This document shows positions 1 through 8,746 of a stretch of DNA of 64,000 nt, piece after piece. The position numbers and the translations under genes are program-made. The stretch's first letter is position 1, and every line of letters begins with the position of its first letter. The stretch lies in the NCBI GenBank assembly GCA_024123915.1, contig CP099650.1, positions 5,146,001-5,210,000 on the forward strand, written 5' to 3'. Under the pieces are notes generated by a model. It was given only the letters and a program-made list of their open reading frames with translations, did no database searches and was not told where the DNA came from. The DNA is from Oxalobacteraceae bacterium OTU3CAMAD1. GTDB lineage: Bacteria; Pseudomonadota; Gammaproteobacteria; Burkholderiales; Burkholderiaceae_D.

Positions 1-1016
1 AGCAGATAATCCGCCTGCTGGTGCGCGGCCTGCGCGCGCGGCGGCACCAGCTTGCCGTCCGGCCCGGCACACGCGGCGCAATCACCCAGCGCGTAAATAT
101 AATCGAAGCCCTTGACGGCCAAATCAGGACCGACATCGATCTGCCCCGATTTCACCGTCGGCAGCCCCAAGCCCTTGAGGAAATCGGGCGCCTTGATGCC
201 GGCCGCCCACACCACGATCTGCGCCGGATAGGACACCTCCCCGGCGCTGACCTGCATGGCGGAAATCGCCGTCACCCGGGTATTGGTGACCACGGTGACC
301 GCGCGCTGATGCAGCAGTTCCAGCGCGGCCGTCGATACCTTCTCCGGCAGCGGCGCCAGGATGCGCGGCGCGCCCTCGATCAAGGTGATGCGCACGTCGC
401 GCTCGGCCTGCAACTGGCGGAAGCCATAGGCCGCGTACACGCCGCTGGCTTCGCGCAATTCCGCCGCCAGCTCGACGCCGGTGGCGCCGCCGCCGATGAT
501 GACGACATCGATGCCGGCATCGGGCTGCGCGCTCTTTTTCAGCGACGCCAGGGTCAGTAGCTTGAGCAAGGTGAGGCGGAAGCGCTCGGCGTCCTCGGTG
601 GCGTTGAGGGAAATAGTATGTTCGGCCGCGCCCGGCACGCCGAAATAATTGGAGGTGCTGCCGACCGCCAGCACCAGCGAGTCGAAGCGGATCTGCCGCT
701 CGGGCAGGATCAGTTCGTTCGTCGGTTCGACGCCGCGTATCGCGCCGACCGTCACCAGCCGCTGCGCGGCGTCGAGCGCCACCATTGGCCCATAGGCAAA
801 CGTAAAGCCATTGTCGTGCGCCAGCATCTGGTAGGACAACCCTTCCTGATGCACGTCCAGGGTGCCGGCCGCCACCTCGTGCAGCGACGGCTTCCAGATA
901 TGGTAGAGCCGGCTATCGACCAGCATCACCGCTTCCGGACCCAGCTTGCGCCCCAGTTTGCAGGCGAGTTCAAGCCCGCCCGCGCCGCCGCCTACAATGA
1001 CTATTTTGCTATGCAA
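1..1016 (-). CDS. Type II NADH:quinone oxidoreductase (NDH-2), 3'-truncated by window edge
   Basis: A membrane-associated flavoprotein of the NDH-2 family, which passes electrons from NADH to quinone without pumping protons. About 338 residues are visible; the C-terminus lies outside the window. The N-terminal FAD-binding fold shows IVIVGGGAGGLELA at residues 4-17. A second dinucleotide fold, VVIIGGGATGVELAAEL, lies near residue 170 and should bind NADH. The motif YALGDCA near residue 305 is the second FAD contact. The start is a TTG at 1016, six bases after an AGGAG, because no ATG lies in frame upstream near a ribosome site. The family call is secure; exact substrate (NADH versus another donor) is not shown by sequence. 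Confidence 0.88.
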   Translation of the reverse strand, partial: MHSKIVIVGGGAGGLELACKLGRKLGPEAVMLVDSRLYHIWKPSLHEVAAGTLDVHQEGLSYQMLAHDNGFTFAYGPMVALDAAQRLVTVGAIRGVEPTNELILPERQIRFDSLVLAVGSTSNYFGVPGAAEHTISLNATEDAERFRLTLLKLLTLASLKKSAQPDAGIDVVIIGGGATGVELAAELREASGVYAAYGFRQLQAERDVRITLIEGAPRILAPLPEKVSTAALELLHQRAVTVVTNTRVTAISAMQVSAGEVSYPAQIVVWAAGIKAPDFLKGLGLPTVKSGQIDVGPDLAVKGFDYIYALGDCAACAGPDGKLVPPRAQAAHQQADYL

Positions 1017-1069
1017 ATGTTTCTCCTGTGGCGGCGGCCTGCACCGCATTGTGGTCTTAATGGGCGCGC

Positions 1070-1567
1070 TTAACGGTCGCGGCCGTTTCCGTTGCCGTTG
1101 CCGTTGCCATGGCCGTTGCCATGCCCCTTGTGGTCTTTGTCCTTGTGCTTGTTTTTGCCGTGGTCGTCGTCGCGGCGGTCATCACGTCGGTCGTCGCGAC
1201 GGTCGTCGTGGCGGTCGCCGCCACCATGGCGGCTACGATATACCGGCGCATACTGATTGTTATACCAGCTATCTTGAACAAAATACACTGGTTGGCCGCA
1301 GGCGTTGTAAGCGCCGCAGTGCTTGGACCACTTCTTGGCGTGGCCCGGCGGCACGCGCAGATAGATCGGCGCGCGCTCCACATAGTGCGTCGGACGCTGA
1401 ATAATCAGCGGTTCGCGATAAATCACTTGCGGCTGCGGATAGTCACCGATGTCGATGCGGCCGTAAAATCCCGGCTGGCCGATGCTGACCGAGACGTTGG
1501 TGCTGCCGGCGAAGGCGCTCGCGGCGGACAAAGCCAGCAAGCTGGCCGCAATGAGTTTGGCTTTCAT
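1070..1567 (-). CDS. Secreted His/Asp/Arg-rich protein of unknown function
   Basis: A 165-residue protein with a clear Sec signal peptide (MKAKLIAASLLALSAASAFA, cleavage after AFA). The mature part has a short globular region (YLRVPPGHAKKWSKHCGAYNACGQPVYFV) with two cysteines. The tail is low complexity: a RHDDRRDD-type repeat and then a Lys/His/Gly/Asn repeat ending GNGNGNGRDR. A longer reading from 1618 would put 17 extra residues before the signal peptide, so I chose the ATG at 1567. The charged tail could bind metal or polyanions, but that is inference. I do not recognise a named family. It stands alone, downstream of no obvious operon. Confidence 0.72.
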   Translation of the reverse strand: MKAKLIAASLLALSAASAFAGSTNVSVSIGQPGFYGRIDIGDYPQPQVIYREPLIIQRPTHYVERAPIYLRVPPGHAKKWSKHCGAYNACGQPVYFVQDSWYNNQYAPVYRSRHGGGDRHDDRRDDRRDDRRDDDHGKNKHKDKDHKGHGNGHGNGNGNGNGRDR

Positions 1568-1719
1568 GATGTGCCCCATATTGTTATTTATTGTTGAGCG
1601 AAGTTGCTCAAGGAACATAATAACAAGTCTGGAGCACTATTTCCGTTCGTTAGCGAACATACGCTTTTGCAAGTTTGCCTTAGAGGCAAGAGCGAAAGTA
1701 CCCCGCCAGCGGCGCCGGC

Positions 1720-3276
1720 TTAGCGCAACTCGGCGTCCAGCTGGCGGATCGCCGTCTGCGCCTGCGTGATGACGCGGTCGGCGATGCGCTGGCGCATGCC
1801 GGGCACGCGCGCGGCGGCCTCCGCCTCCAGCAACAGCGGTGTCAGCAATTGCAGCGCGGACTCGTGGAAACCCTGCGCGACCAGGTTCAGTTGGTCGTTG
1901 AACGATTGCTCGGCCGCCTGCAACTGCTTGCGCAACTCCTGCTCGAACGCGGCGCGCTTGTCGCGAATCTCGGTGCGCTTGCGCTTGCCGCCATCGGTGA
2001 ACCACTTGAAAGCCCCCGCCAGCAGCACCGCGCCGCCGACGAACGGCGCCGCCGGCGCCACCACCGGCAACACGACCGCCGCGCCGATCAGATAGGCCGC
2101 GGTGCCGGTGCCGGCCGCGACCACCGCCCCGCTCATCAAGGTGACGTTGGCCGCCGTGTCGACCTTGTTGACCAGGCGCGTGCCGATGCGCAGGCGCGGC
2201 ATCAGCTTGGCCAGGGTCGAATGGTGCTGCCGCTGGAACACCGACGACTGGTTGAGCCGCATCGCCGACTGGAACAGGCGCAAGTCCTCCTGCATCAAAT
2301 GCAGAGACTGCTCCTTGCGGCGCACGATGCGATCCAGGCGCCGCTCCATCTCCTGCCCGAACTGCTGGCGGCCAATGCTGGCCCAGACCTCCTCCTCTTT
2401 CCACTGATCGGTGTTGAGGCGGTCGCCGATGGCCAGCTCGATGGCGTTGCCGGCGTCGTGCACCGCGTCGTCGATCTCCTCGGCCAGCAGGCGGCGCTCA
2501 TGGGCGATGCGCTGGTCGACCAAGGTCAGCCGTTGCAGAACCTGGTTCTTCAGGTCGTTGGCCGCGCTGACCAGGGTGGCGGCGGTGGCCTCCCCCATCG
2601 ACAGCAGCCGTGCCTGGTCCAGGTAGGCGCTGATGTCGTGCGTGATCGACGCGGTGGTGCTGCCGACCAGTTGCCGTAGCTGGTCGTGGTCGATGTCGCC
2701 GGACTGGAAATTGCGCGCGTGCTCGACCAGTTCCGGCTGGCCCGCGTTGCGGCCGAACTCGGCGACGGTATCGGCCAGCGAGCGCCCGCGCACCAGGCGC
2801 CGCGCCTGCTCGCCGAGGTTGGCAAGCAGGCCGCGCTGCTCGACGATCGGCAACTTCTGCACGTCGTCCGGCGACAGGCGCACCGACAGCGCCTTGGCCA
2901 GCCGCTGCGCCAGCGCCCGGGCGTCGCCGCCGTGCAAGGCCAGCAGCGGGATGGTCATGCCGAGCGCGTTCTCGCGCGCGGCCTGGTCGATGCCGGCGCA
3001 GCTGCGCGCCAGCGCGTTGAAGGCCCAGTCGACGTCGATGCCCGATTCGATGGCGTTGAGCACCAGCGCGGTGAACACGGCCGAGGATTTGCCGTCGCCG
3101 GCGATGTCGGTGACGGCGGCGAACTGCGCCAGGGTGAGGCTGCCTTCGTTGCCGGCGATCGCGCCGACCGCGCGCGCGTATGCCGAGCTGAAGCTTTGGT
3201 CCGACGACAGATGCTCGTCCAGCGAGCGGACGGTCACGACGTGGGCGGTCGGTGGAGTACCGTGGTGACTATTCAC
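1720..3276 (-). CDS. Membrane-anchored helical protein, function unknown
   Basis: A 518-residue protein, almost entirely predicted helix. Residues 30-130 resemble in composition the all-helical TerB-like fold, but I cannot confirm a match. Residues 230-370 are charged coiled coil. Residues 375-425 form a hydrophobic hairpin (GAVVAAGTGTAAYLIGAAVV and then VGGAVLLAGAFKWF), followed by a basic patch GGKRKR and a final coiled coil. This resembles the stalk and paddle of bacterial dynamin-like proteins, but no GTPase P-loop is present. The start is a GTG at 3276, five bases after GGAG. It is monocistronic as far as can be seen. No specific function is proposed. Confidence 0.75.
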   Translation of the reverse strand: MNSHHGTPPTAHVVTVRSLDEHLSSDQSFSSAYARAVGAIAGNEGSLTLAQFAAVTDIAGDGKSSAVFTALVLNAIESGIDVDWAFNALARSCAGIDQAARENALGMTIPLLALHGGDARALAQRLAKALSVRLSPDDVQKLPIVEQRGLLANLGEQARRLVRGRSLADTVAEFGRNAGQPELVEHARNFQSGDIDHDQLRQLVGSTTASITHDISAYLDQARLLSMGEATAATLVSAANDLKNQVLQRLTLVDQRIAHERRLLAEEIDDAVHDAGNAIELAIGDRLNTDQWKEEEVWASIGRQQFGQEMERRLDRIVRRKEQSLHLMQEDLRLFQSAMRLNQSSVFQRQHHSTLAKLMPRLRIGTRLVNKVDTAANVTLMSGAVVAAGTGTAAYLIGAAVVLPVVAPAAPFVGGAVLLAGAFKWFTDGGKRKRTEIRDKRAAFEQELRKQLQAAEQSFNDQLNLVAQGFHESALQLLTPLLLEAEAAARVPGMRQRIADRVITQAQTAIRQLDAELR

Positions 3277-3362
3277 ACTTGCTCCGATTCATAAAATTAC
3301 CTAGCTGCGATTTTAACTGAAGCGCAGCTGCCACGTGGTCACGTACGGCCACGTACGCGGCC

Positions 3363-3854
3363 CTAGCCGGCCCCGGTCGCCAGGAAAAGGGTTTCCTTGA
3401 TCTCTTCCATCACCACATAGCTCTTGGACTGCGCCGCGCCGGGCAGGCTGAGCAGCATATCGCCGAGCAGCTTGCGGTATTCGGCCATCTCGTGGATGCG
3501 CGCCTTGATCAGGTAATCGAAGTCGCCCGACACCAGATGGCACTCCTGCACTTCCGGGATGCGCAAGACCTCGCGCCGGAACTGCTCGAACACCGGGCCG
3601 GATTTCTGGTTCAAGGTGATCTCGACGAACACCAGCAGCTTGGCGCCCAGCGCCGGCGGATCGATGCGCGCGTGGTAGCCGGTGATGACGCCGTCGCGCT
3701 CCATGCGCTTGACGCGCTCGATGGCCGGCGTGATCGACAGCCCCACCTGCTCGCTCAAATCCTTCATCGAGATGCGGCCGTCGCTTTGCAGGATGTGCAG
3801 GATCTTGCGGTCGAGCTTGTCCAGGGCGCGGACCGATTCCTTTTGAATTCGCAT
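3363..3854 (-). CDS. Lrp/AsnC-family transcriptional regulator, probably controlling dadA
   Basis: A 163-residue regulator of the leucine-responsive family. Residues 10-55 form the winged-helix DNA-binding part (LDKLDRKILHILQSDGRISM, then a helix-turn-helix around VGLSITPAIERVKRM). Residues 70-150 form the RAM ligand-binding domain, with the typical DFDYLIKARI segment. It is transcribed divergently from dadA with about 100 bases between the starts. In Pseudomonas the Lrp-type DadR activates dadAX in response to alanine, so the same job is likely here. An inverted CCACTA/TAGTGG pair in the shared promoter region is a candidate site. No strong Shine-Dalgarno precedes the ATG. Confidence 0.9.
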   Translation of the reverse strand: MRIQKESVRALDKLDRKILHILQSDGRISMKDLSEQVGLSITPAIERVKRMERDGVITGYHARIDPPALGAKLLVFVEITLNQKSGPVFEQFRREVLRIPEVQECHLVSGDFDYLIKARIHEMAEYRKLLGDMLLSLPGAAQSKSYVVMEEIKETLFLATGAG

Positions 3855-3860
3855 GATAAT

Positions 3861-3920
3861 CCACTAAATAATCGAATTTATACGGTAACAAATGCTAGCG
3901 AGACGAGCATACCATAGTGG
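3861..3920. promoter_or_regulatory. Divergent lrp-dadA control region with CCACTA inverted repeat
   Basis: Between the divergent starts lies an AT-rich stretch with CCACTA at 3861-3866 and its inverse TAGTGG at 3915-3920, each flanked by AT-rich bases. The two copies are about five helical turns apart centre to centre, which suits an octameric or wrapping Lrp-type regulator. This is pattern reading only. Confidence 0.35.
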
Positions 3921-3953
3921 AATATCTGGCTAACATAAATAATAGGGGTTCGC

Positions 3954-5237
3954 ATGCGCGTTGTCATTCTTGGTAGCGGTGTTATCGGCGTCACGAGCGC
4001 CTATTATTTGGCCCAGGCCGGCCACGACGTGACCGTGCTCGACCGTCAACCCGGCCCCGCTCTGGAAACCAGTTTCGCCAACGCCGGCCAGATTTCGCCC
4101 GGCTACGCCTCGCCGTGGGCCGCGCCCGGCATCCCCCTCAAGGCGATGAAATGGATGCTGCAACGCCACGCGCCGCTCTCGATCACGCCCGACGGCTCCC
4201 TGTTCCAACTGCAGTGGATGTGGCAGATGCTGCAGAACTGCACCACCGAGCGCTACGCAGTCAACAAGGAACGCATGGTGCGCCTGGCCGAGTACAGCCG
4301 CGACTGCTTCAAGACCCTGCGCGCGGCCACCGGCATCGAATACGAAGGCCGCCAGCAAGGCACGACGCAGCTGTTCCGCACCCTGAAGCAGCTCGACGAC
4401 GCCGCCAAGGACATCGCCGTGCTCAAGGACACCGGCGTCGCCTATGAACTGCTGAGCCGCGAGCAACTGGCCGGCGCCGAGCCGGGCCTGGATCAGAACA
4501 AGCTGGTCGGCGGCTTGCGCCTTCCCAACGACGAGACCGGCGACTGCCAGTTGTTCACCACCCGGCTGACGGCGATGGCCGAAAAGCTGGGCGTCAACTT
4601 CCGCTACGGCGTCGATATCACCGGGCTGATCACTTCGGGCGACGACATCAAGGGCGTGCGCTGCGGCGCCGAAGTCGTGACCGCCGACTCGTACGTGGTC
4701 GCGCTCGGTTCGTATTCGACCAGCCTGCTCAAGAACCTGGTCAGCATCCCGGTCTATCCGCTCAAGGGCTATTCGATCACGGTGCCGATCGTGAACGCGG
4801 CCGCCGCGCCGGTGTCGACCATCCTGGACGAGACCTACAAGATCGCCGTGACGCGCTTCGACGACCGCATCCGCGTCGGCGGCATGGCCGAGATCGCCGG
4901 CTTCGACACGCGCCTCAATCCGCGCCGCCGCGAGACGCTGGAGATGGTGGTTAACGACTTGTTCCCTGGCGCCGGCAACACGGCCTCGGCCAGCTTCTGG
5001 ACCGGCTTGCGGCCGATGACGCCGGACGGCACGCCCATCGTCGGCCGCACCGCGCTGCGCAACCTGTTCATCAACACCGGCCACGGCACGCTGGGGTGGA
5101 CCATGTCGTGCGGCTCGGCGCAGCTGCTGTCCGATATCATTTCGGCACGCCGTCCGGCGATTCTGGCCGATGATTTGTCGGTGGCACGGTACAGTGGCGC
5201 CGTGGCGCCGCGCCAGCCTCGGTTGGCGAGCGCTTAA
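3954..5237 (+). CDS. dadA: D-amino acid dehydrogenase, DadA
   Basis: A 427-residue FAD-dependent enzyme that oxidises D-amino acids (chiefly D-alanine) to 2-oxo acids and ammonia at the inner face of the cytoplasmic membrane, feeding electrons to quinone. The N-terminal dinucleotide fold reads [19 protein letters not shown] at residues 4-22, followed by the DadA-typical [20 protein letters not shown]. The C-terminal FAD contact [16 protein letters not shown] is at about 372-387. Length matches the family. The ATG at 3954 is preceded by AGGGG at good spacing. No alanine racemase (dadX) follows; a palindromic repeat and an HDOD gene come next. Confidence 0.95.
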   Translation: MRVVILGSGVIGVTSAYYLAQAGHDVTVLDRQPGPALETSFANAGQISPGYASPWAAPGIPLKAMKWMLQRHAPLSITPDGSLFQLQWMWQMLQNCTTERYAVNKERMVRLAEYSRDCFKTLRAATGIEYEGRQQGTTQLFRTLKQLDDAAKDIAVLKDTGVAYELLSREQLAGAEPGLDQNKLVGGLRLPNDETGDCQLFTTRLTAMAEKLGVNFRYGVDITGLITSGDDIKGVRCGAEVVTADSYVVALGSYSTSLLKNLVSIPVYPLKGYSITVPIVNAAAAPVSTILDETYKIAVTRFDDRIRVGGMAEIAGFDTRLNPRRRETLEMVVNDLFPGAGNTASASFWTGLRPMTPDGTPIVGRTALRNLFINTGHGTLGWTMSCGSAQLLSDIISARRPAILADDLSVARYSGAVAPRQPRLASA

Positions 5238-5283
5238 CGCGGGCCTCTCCCCTCTTTGCAGGCGCTCTTTGCGGCGCATGCAT

Positions 5284-5313
5284 GGCGGATTACGCGCTTC
5301 GCGCTAATCCGCC
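5284..5313. repeat. REP-type palindrome, single copy
   Basis: GGCGGATTA at 5284-5292 and its inverse TAATCCGCC at 5305-5313 enclose a short GC-rich centre, followed by CTACGTG. The same arms recur at 10.66-10.77, 44.94-45.03 and 57.76-57.86 kb. Here it lies 3' of dadA. Confidence 0.85.
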
Positions 5314-5434
5314 CTACGTGTCTCCGTGGTCATGCGACATCCCCGTTCGTCGCCGGTCGCCTCCTTCTGCACGTCGCCACTGTCGCATCCCCGCCTCTAT
5401 CGCACCCGGAACCCACAACATCGTCATCATGGCG

Positions 5435-5463
5435 TTGAGAATGGGCCGTAGCGTGCGTATAAT
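5435..5463 (+). promoter_or_regulatory. Sigma-70 promoter of the HDOD gene, leaderless geometry
   Basis: TTGAGA (5435-5440), a 17-base spacer, and a perfect TATAAT (5458-5463). The ATG of the HDOD gene begins at 5471, eight bases after the -10, exactly where transcription should start. No Shine-Dalgarno lies between them, so the mRNA is probably leaderless. Confidence 0.7.
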
Positions 5464-5470
5464 TTTAATC

Positions 5471-6310
5471 ATGAACAAACTTGAAGCATTCGGCCATATT
5501 GCGGCCCTGGCCATCCGTGGCGAACTGGTGTTCCCCACCAGCGTAAACGCGGCGCTCCGCGTTCAATTGGCATTGGACGATCCGGAATGCCCGGTCGACA
5601 AGGCGATCGGCCTGGTGCTGGCCGAACCGCTGCTGGCCGCGCGCACCGTCGCCATCGCCAACTCGGCGATGTTCAACCGCTCCGGCGCACCCGTGATTAC
5701 CAACGTTCGCGGCGCGATCATGCGGATCGGTTACCAGAACCTGTTCGCGCTGGCCGCCGCCATGGTGGTGCGCCAGTTCGGCAGCAAGATCACCGATCCC
5801 AAACTGCGCGCCAAGGCCGAGGCGCTGTGGGACCACACCATCGCCGTCTCCGCGCTGGCGCGCCTGATCGCGCGCCACGTCACCGGCGTCAACGAGGACA
5901 CCGCGCTGTTCGCCGGCATCGTCCATGAGGTGGGCGGCTTCTACCTGCTGTCGCGCGCCGACGAATTCCCCGGCCTGCTCGAGGAAGACCCGGAGAACTG
6001 GCACTCGGCCAGCGAGGAAATCATCACACGCGAAGTGATGCGCAAGCTGTGCATCCCGGAGCCGGTGGCCGACGCCATCGAAGGCCTGCGCGACAGCTTC
6101 ATGTCGATCCCGCCGGACTCGCTGCTCGACACGCTGCTGCTGGCCAACCACCTGACGCCGGTGCGCTCGCCGCTGCAGGAGCCGCAGCGCGAGCTGCCGC
6201 CGCACTCCGACTCGGCGATCGACCTGTTCATCGACGAGGACAAACTGGCGGAGATGCTGAAGGAAGCGGCCAACGACGCCGCCGAAATGAACGCCGCGCT
6301 GCTGGTCTGA
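5471..6310 (+). CDS. HDOD-domain signalling protein
   Basis: A 279-residue cytoplasmic protein whose first 210 residues form an HDOD domain, a catalytically dead relative of HD phosphohydrolases found in bacterial signalling proteins. Visible family features are the segment IANSAMFNRSGAPVITNVRGAIMRIG near residues 56-82 and LWDHTIAVSALARLIA near 118-133, with the helical bundle continuing through GIVHEVGGFYLLSRA. The C-terminal 60 residues are acidic and hold no known domain. A longer reading from 5282 would translate the REP palindrome, so the ATG at 5471 is preferred. The zntB-like gene follows 58 bases later and may be co-transcribed. Partner unknown. Confidence 0.85.
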   Translation: MNKLEAFGHIAALAIRGELVFPTSVNAALRVQLALDDPECPVDKAIGLVLAEPLLAARTVAIANSAMFNRSGAPVITNVRGAIMRIGYQNLFALAAAMVVRQFGSKITDPKLRAKAEALWDHTIAVSALARLIARHVTGVNEDTALFAGIVHEVGGFYLLSRADEFPGLLEEDPENWHSASEEIITREVMRKLCIPEPVADAIEGLRDSFMSIPPDSLLDTLLLANHLTPVRSPLQEPQRELPPHSDSAIDLFIDEDKLAEMLKEAANDAAEMNAALLV

Positions 6311-6368
6311 GCGCCACCGGGCCGGCGTGTCGCGGTCGCGCGCCCGGCCCTCCCCATGGAGATGATGC

Positions 6369-7394
6369 ATGCAGACTGCCCCCCCGTCCTACGGGTCGGA
6401 CCAATCCGGCCTGGTCTGCGGCTATGTATTCGGCCGCGAGGCCGACGGCACGGGCCGGCCGCTGGACACCGAAGAAGCGCGCGTATGGCTGAAGAACCGC
6501 GCCCACCATCCGACCGAATTCATCTGGCTGCACTACAACCTGGCCAACACCGCCAGCGAGAAATGGCTGCACGAGCACACCGCGCTGCCCGAGGAATTCT
6601 ACGAGAGCCTGCATGAAGGCCCGCGCTCGACCCGCATCGAACTGGCCGACAACACCCTGATCGCCGTCGTCAACGACGTGCTGCACGACTTCACGTTCGA
6701 ACCGTCCGACATCTCGACCCTGTGGCTGAGCGTCGACAAGCAGGTCGTCATCAGCGCGCGGCGCAAGCCGCTCAAGGCGGTCGACGTGCTGCGCAACGCG
6801 GTGCGCACAGGCGAGCCGATCCGCTCGTCGGTCGAGCTGCTGATCCACCTACTGCGCGACCAGGCCGACGCCCTGATCAAGATCGTGCGCGACGCCATCG
6901 CCACCGTCGACAGCATCGAGGACAATCTGCTGGCAGGCAAGCTCAACACCAAACGCGCCAGCCTGGGCCATTTGCGGCGCGTGCTGGTGCGCTTGCAGCG
7001 CCTGCTGGCGCCGGAACCGGCCGCGCTGTTCCGGCTGTTGCAAAGGCCGCCGTCGTGGGTGGCAGAGATCGACGCCCAGGAGCTGCGCCAGTCGACCGAG
7101 GAATTCTCGATGGTGCTGGCCGACATGGCCTCGCTGCAGGAGCGCATCAAGCTGATCCAGGAAGAGATCGCCGCCCTGGTCAACGAGGGCAACAACCACA
7201 GCCTGTTCGTGCTGACGGTGGTCACGGTGCTGGCCCTGCCGATCAACATCATCGCCGGCCTGTTTGGCATGAACGTCGGCGGCGTCCCGCTGGCCGACGC
7301 CGCCCACGGCTTCTGGGTGGTGGTGGCGATCGTCGCCAGCTTCACCGTCATCGCCGGCTTCCTGGCGTTCCGCCGCCAGCGTGACGTTCGTTAA
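6369..7394 (+). CDS. zntB: CorA-family metal transporter, ZntB type
   Basis: A 341-residue inner-membrane transporter of the CorA/ZntB superfamily. The N-terminal 270 residues are the cytosolic alpha/beta funnel with a long coiled stalk helix (residues about 220-275). Two transmembrane helices follow: [20 protein letters not shown] and, after the loop, [20 protein letters not shown]. The signature GMN triplet between them reads GMNVGG, the form common in zinc-transporting ZntB proteins. Length is as expected for the family. It precedes a hexapeptide acetyltransferase by only 10 bases. Metal specificity (zinc versus magnesium) is inferred from similarity, not shown by sequence. Confidence 0.88.
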   Translation: MQTAPPSYGSDQSGLVCGYVFGREADGTGRPLDTEEARVWLKNRAHHPTEFIWLHYNLANTASEKWLHEHTALPEEFYESLHEGPRSTRIELADNTLIAVVNDVLHDFTFEPSDISTLWLSVDKQVVISARRKPLKAVDVLRNAVRTGEPIRSSVELLIHLLRDQADALIKIVRDAIATVDSIEDNLLAGKLNTKRASLGHLRRVLVRLQRLLAPEPAALFRLLQRPPSWVAEIDAQELRQSTEEFSMVLADMASLQERIKLIQEEIAALVNEGNNHSLFVLTVVTVLALPINIIAGLFGMNVGGVPLADAAHGFWVVVAIVASFTVIAGFLAFRRQRDVR

Positions 7395-7404
7395 GGAGTT
7401 TTTC

Positions 7405-8046
7405 ATGCACGGTCCGTCGCCCGACAATCCGCATCCGATGGCAGGCTTTCCGCAGGTCTGCTATCTGAAGAACATCGTCACCAATCCCAACATCGTCGTC
7501 GGCGACTACACCTACTACGACGATCCGGAGGACACCGGCAACTTCGAGCGCAACGTGCTGTACCACTTCCCCTTCATCGGGGACAAGCTGGTCATCGGCA
7601 AGTTCTGCGCGCTGGCGCGCGGCGTCAAGTTCATCATGAACGGCGCCAACCACAAGCTGTCGGGCATCTCGACCTACCCGTTCCAGATCTTCGGCAACGG
7701 CTGGGAGAAGGTCATGCCGGCCGAGGGCGAGCTGCCCTACAAGGGCGACACCGTGATCGGCAACGACGTCTGGATCGGCTACGACGTGCTGATCATGCCG
7801 GGCGTGACCATCGGCGACGGCGCCATCGTCTCGTCGCGGGCGACGGTGGTGGCCGACGTGCCGCCTTACACGGTGGTCGGCGGCAATCCGGCCAAGGTGA
7901 TCAAGGAGCGCTTCCCTGCCGGCGTGGCGGCGTCGTTGCAAGCCATCGCCTGGTGGGATTGGCCGGTGGAGCACATCACCGAGCACCTGCCGCTCATCGC
8001 CGGCGGCGACGTGGCGGCGCTGGAGCGGGTCCGGCCTCGCCCCTGA
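7405..8046 (+). CDS. CatB/Vat-type hexapeptide acetyltransferase
   Basis: A 213-residue left-handed beta-helix acyltransferase of the xenobiotic (Vat/CatB) group, which acetylates small hydroxylated compounds using acetyl-CoA. Family hallmarks are [11 protein letters not shown] near the N-terminus, [20 protein letters not shown] (the catalytic His lies in NGANHK, near residue 81), and hexapeptide turns such as [20 protein letters not shown]. The end [14 protein letters not shown] is typical. The ATG at 7405 follows a strong AAGGAG; a reading from 7381 would lack one. Whether it confers drug resistance or modifies a metabolite cannot be told. Its 3' end overlaps the converging gene on the other strand by 53 bases. 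Confidence 0.88.
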   Translation: MHGPSPDNPHPMAGFPQVCYLKNIVTNPNIVVGDYTYYDDPEDTGNFERNVLYHFPFIGDKLVIGKFCALARGVKFIMNGANHKLSGISTYPFQIFGNGWEKVMPAEGELPYKGDTVIGNDVWIGYDVLIMPGVTIGDGAIVSSRATVVADVPPYTVVGGNPAKVIKERFPAGVAASLQAIAWWDWPVEHITEHLPLIAGGDVAALERVRPRP

Positions 8047-8518
8047 GCACGTACAGGCGGCGGATGCCGAGCGCGGTGAAGACCAGGCCCAGCGCCAGCG
8101 AAATCAGATTGTCGCGGCGATGCGCGGCGCGCACGGCGTCGAAGGCCGTAACATCCTTGCCGCCGACGGCGACGCCGAAGGTGGTGTAGAAAAAGCCGGG
8201 CAGGAAGCCGGGGCGCGTGGTCTGGCGCGGATCGAAGCGGACGGTGACCGGATAGAGCAAGGTGGCGTCGCGCACTGCCGCGCGCATGCGGCCGTCGCCG
8301 TCGCCCTTTTCCAGCAGCGCGAATTGGCGCGTGTCGCCGGCCACGGTGTAGTACAGCGCGCCCCTGCTGGTGTAGCTCCAGGTCACGCGGCCGGTCACGG
8401 ATTCAAGGCGTTCGGCCGTGGGGAAGCGCCACTCCAGCGCGCCAAAGACCAGCATCAAGCCGATCCCGAGCAGCAGAAAAAAATAGCCGCCTCGGCGGTC
8501 CTGGTACCACTTTCTCAT
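7994..8518 (-). CDS. Small membrane protein, DUF3592-like
   Basis: A 174-residue protein with a transmembrane helix near each end: [19 protein letters not shown] at about residues 10-28 and [17 protein letters not shown] at about 136-152. Between them is a beta-rich domain of roughly 100 residues ([19 protein letters not shown] and [12 protein letters not shown]), an arrangement seen in DUF3592 proteins. The very basic Pro/Arg tail (PAPPRRRRR) is encoded within the 53-base overlap with the convergent acetyltransferase gene, so it may be a run-on of no consequence. Function unknown; no operon partner. Confidence 0.6.
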   Translation of the reverse strand: MRKWYQDRRGGYFFLLLGIGLMLVFGALEWRFPTAERLESVTGRVTWSYTSRGALYYTVAGDTRQFALLEKGDGDGRMRAAVRDATLLYPVTVRFDPRQTTRPGFLPGFFYTTFGVAVGGKDVTAFDAVRAAHRRDNLISLALGLVFTALGIRRLYVLRGEAGPAPAPPRRRRR

Positions 8519-8638
8519 GATGCGTCGTTAGTGTTGTGATGAGCGCCATCATACATGGGGGCCGGTGTCCGAGGGCGCCAAAGGAAGGGCATCCTTCAAC
8601 CCGGCATGCCTTTGTGACGACGCACGCGCCGTCGCTTA

Positions 8639-8665
8639 GGGGTCGTACCCAACGGGTACGACCCC
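8639..8665. repeat. Perfect 12-bp inverted repeat (GGGGTCGTACCC)
   Basis: GGGGTCGTACCC at 8639-8650, a three-base AAC loop, and GGGTACGACCCC at 8654-8665. It lies in the 228-base gap between the divergent DUF3592-like gene and the MFS gene. It has no T tract on either side, so it is more like a dispersed palindrome than a terminator. Confidence 0.7.
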
Positions 8666-8710
8666 GCATGGCCCTGCGGGTTCGCTAGCGCAGATAAATA
8701 AACATTTTAG

Positions 8711-8739
8711 TTTACTTAATGGCTGAGACCGCTTACATT
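8711..8739 (+). promoter_or_regulatory. Candidate promoter of the MFS-regulator operon, leaderless geometry
   Basis: TTTACT (8711-8716), a 17-base spacer and TACATT (8734-8739). The ATG at 8747 starts eight bases after the -10 hexamer, again where transcription would begin. No ribosome-binding site precedes it. Matches are four of six at each hexamer. Confidence 0.45.
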
Positions 8740-8746
8740 ATCGTTA

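Noticed and set aside
1109-1597. Plus-strand open frame with Val/Ala-rich product over the secreted protein
   Set aside because: It is the complement of the His/Asp/Arg repeat gene, which has a signal peptide and normal codon use on the minus strand.
3325-3362. Terminator after the Lrp-type gene
   Set aside because: CACGTACG occurs twice and CCACGTGG is palindromic, but no stable stem followed by a T tract forms on the coding strand.
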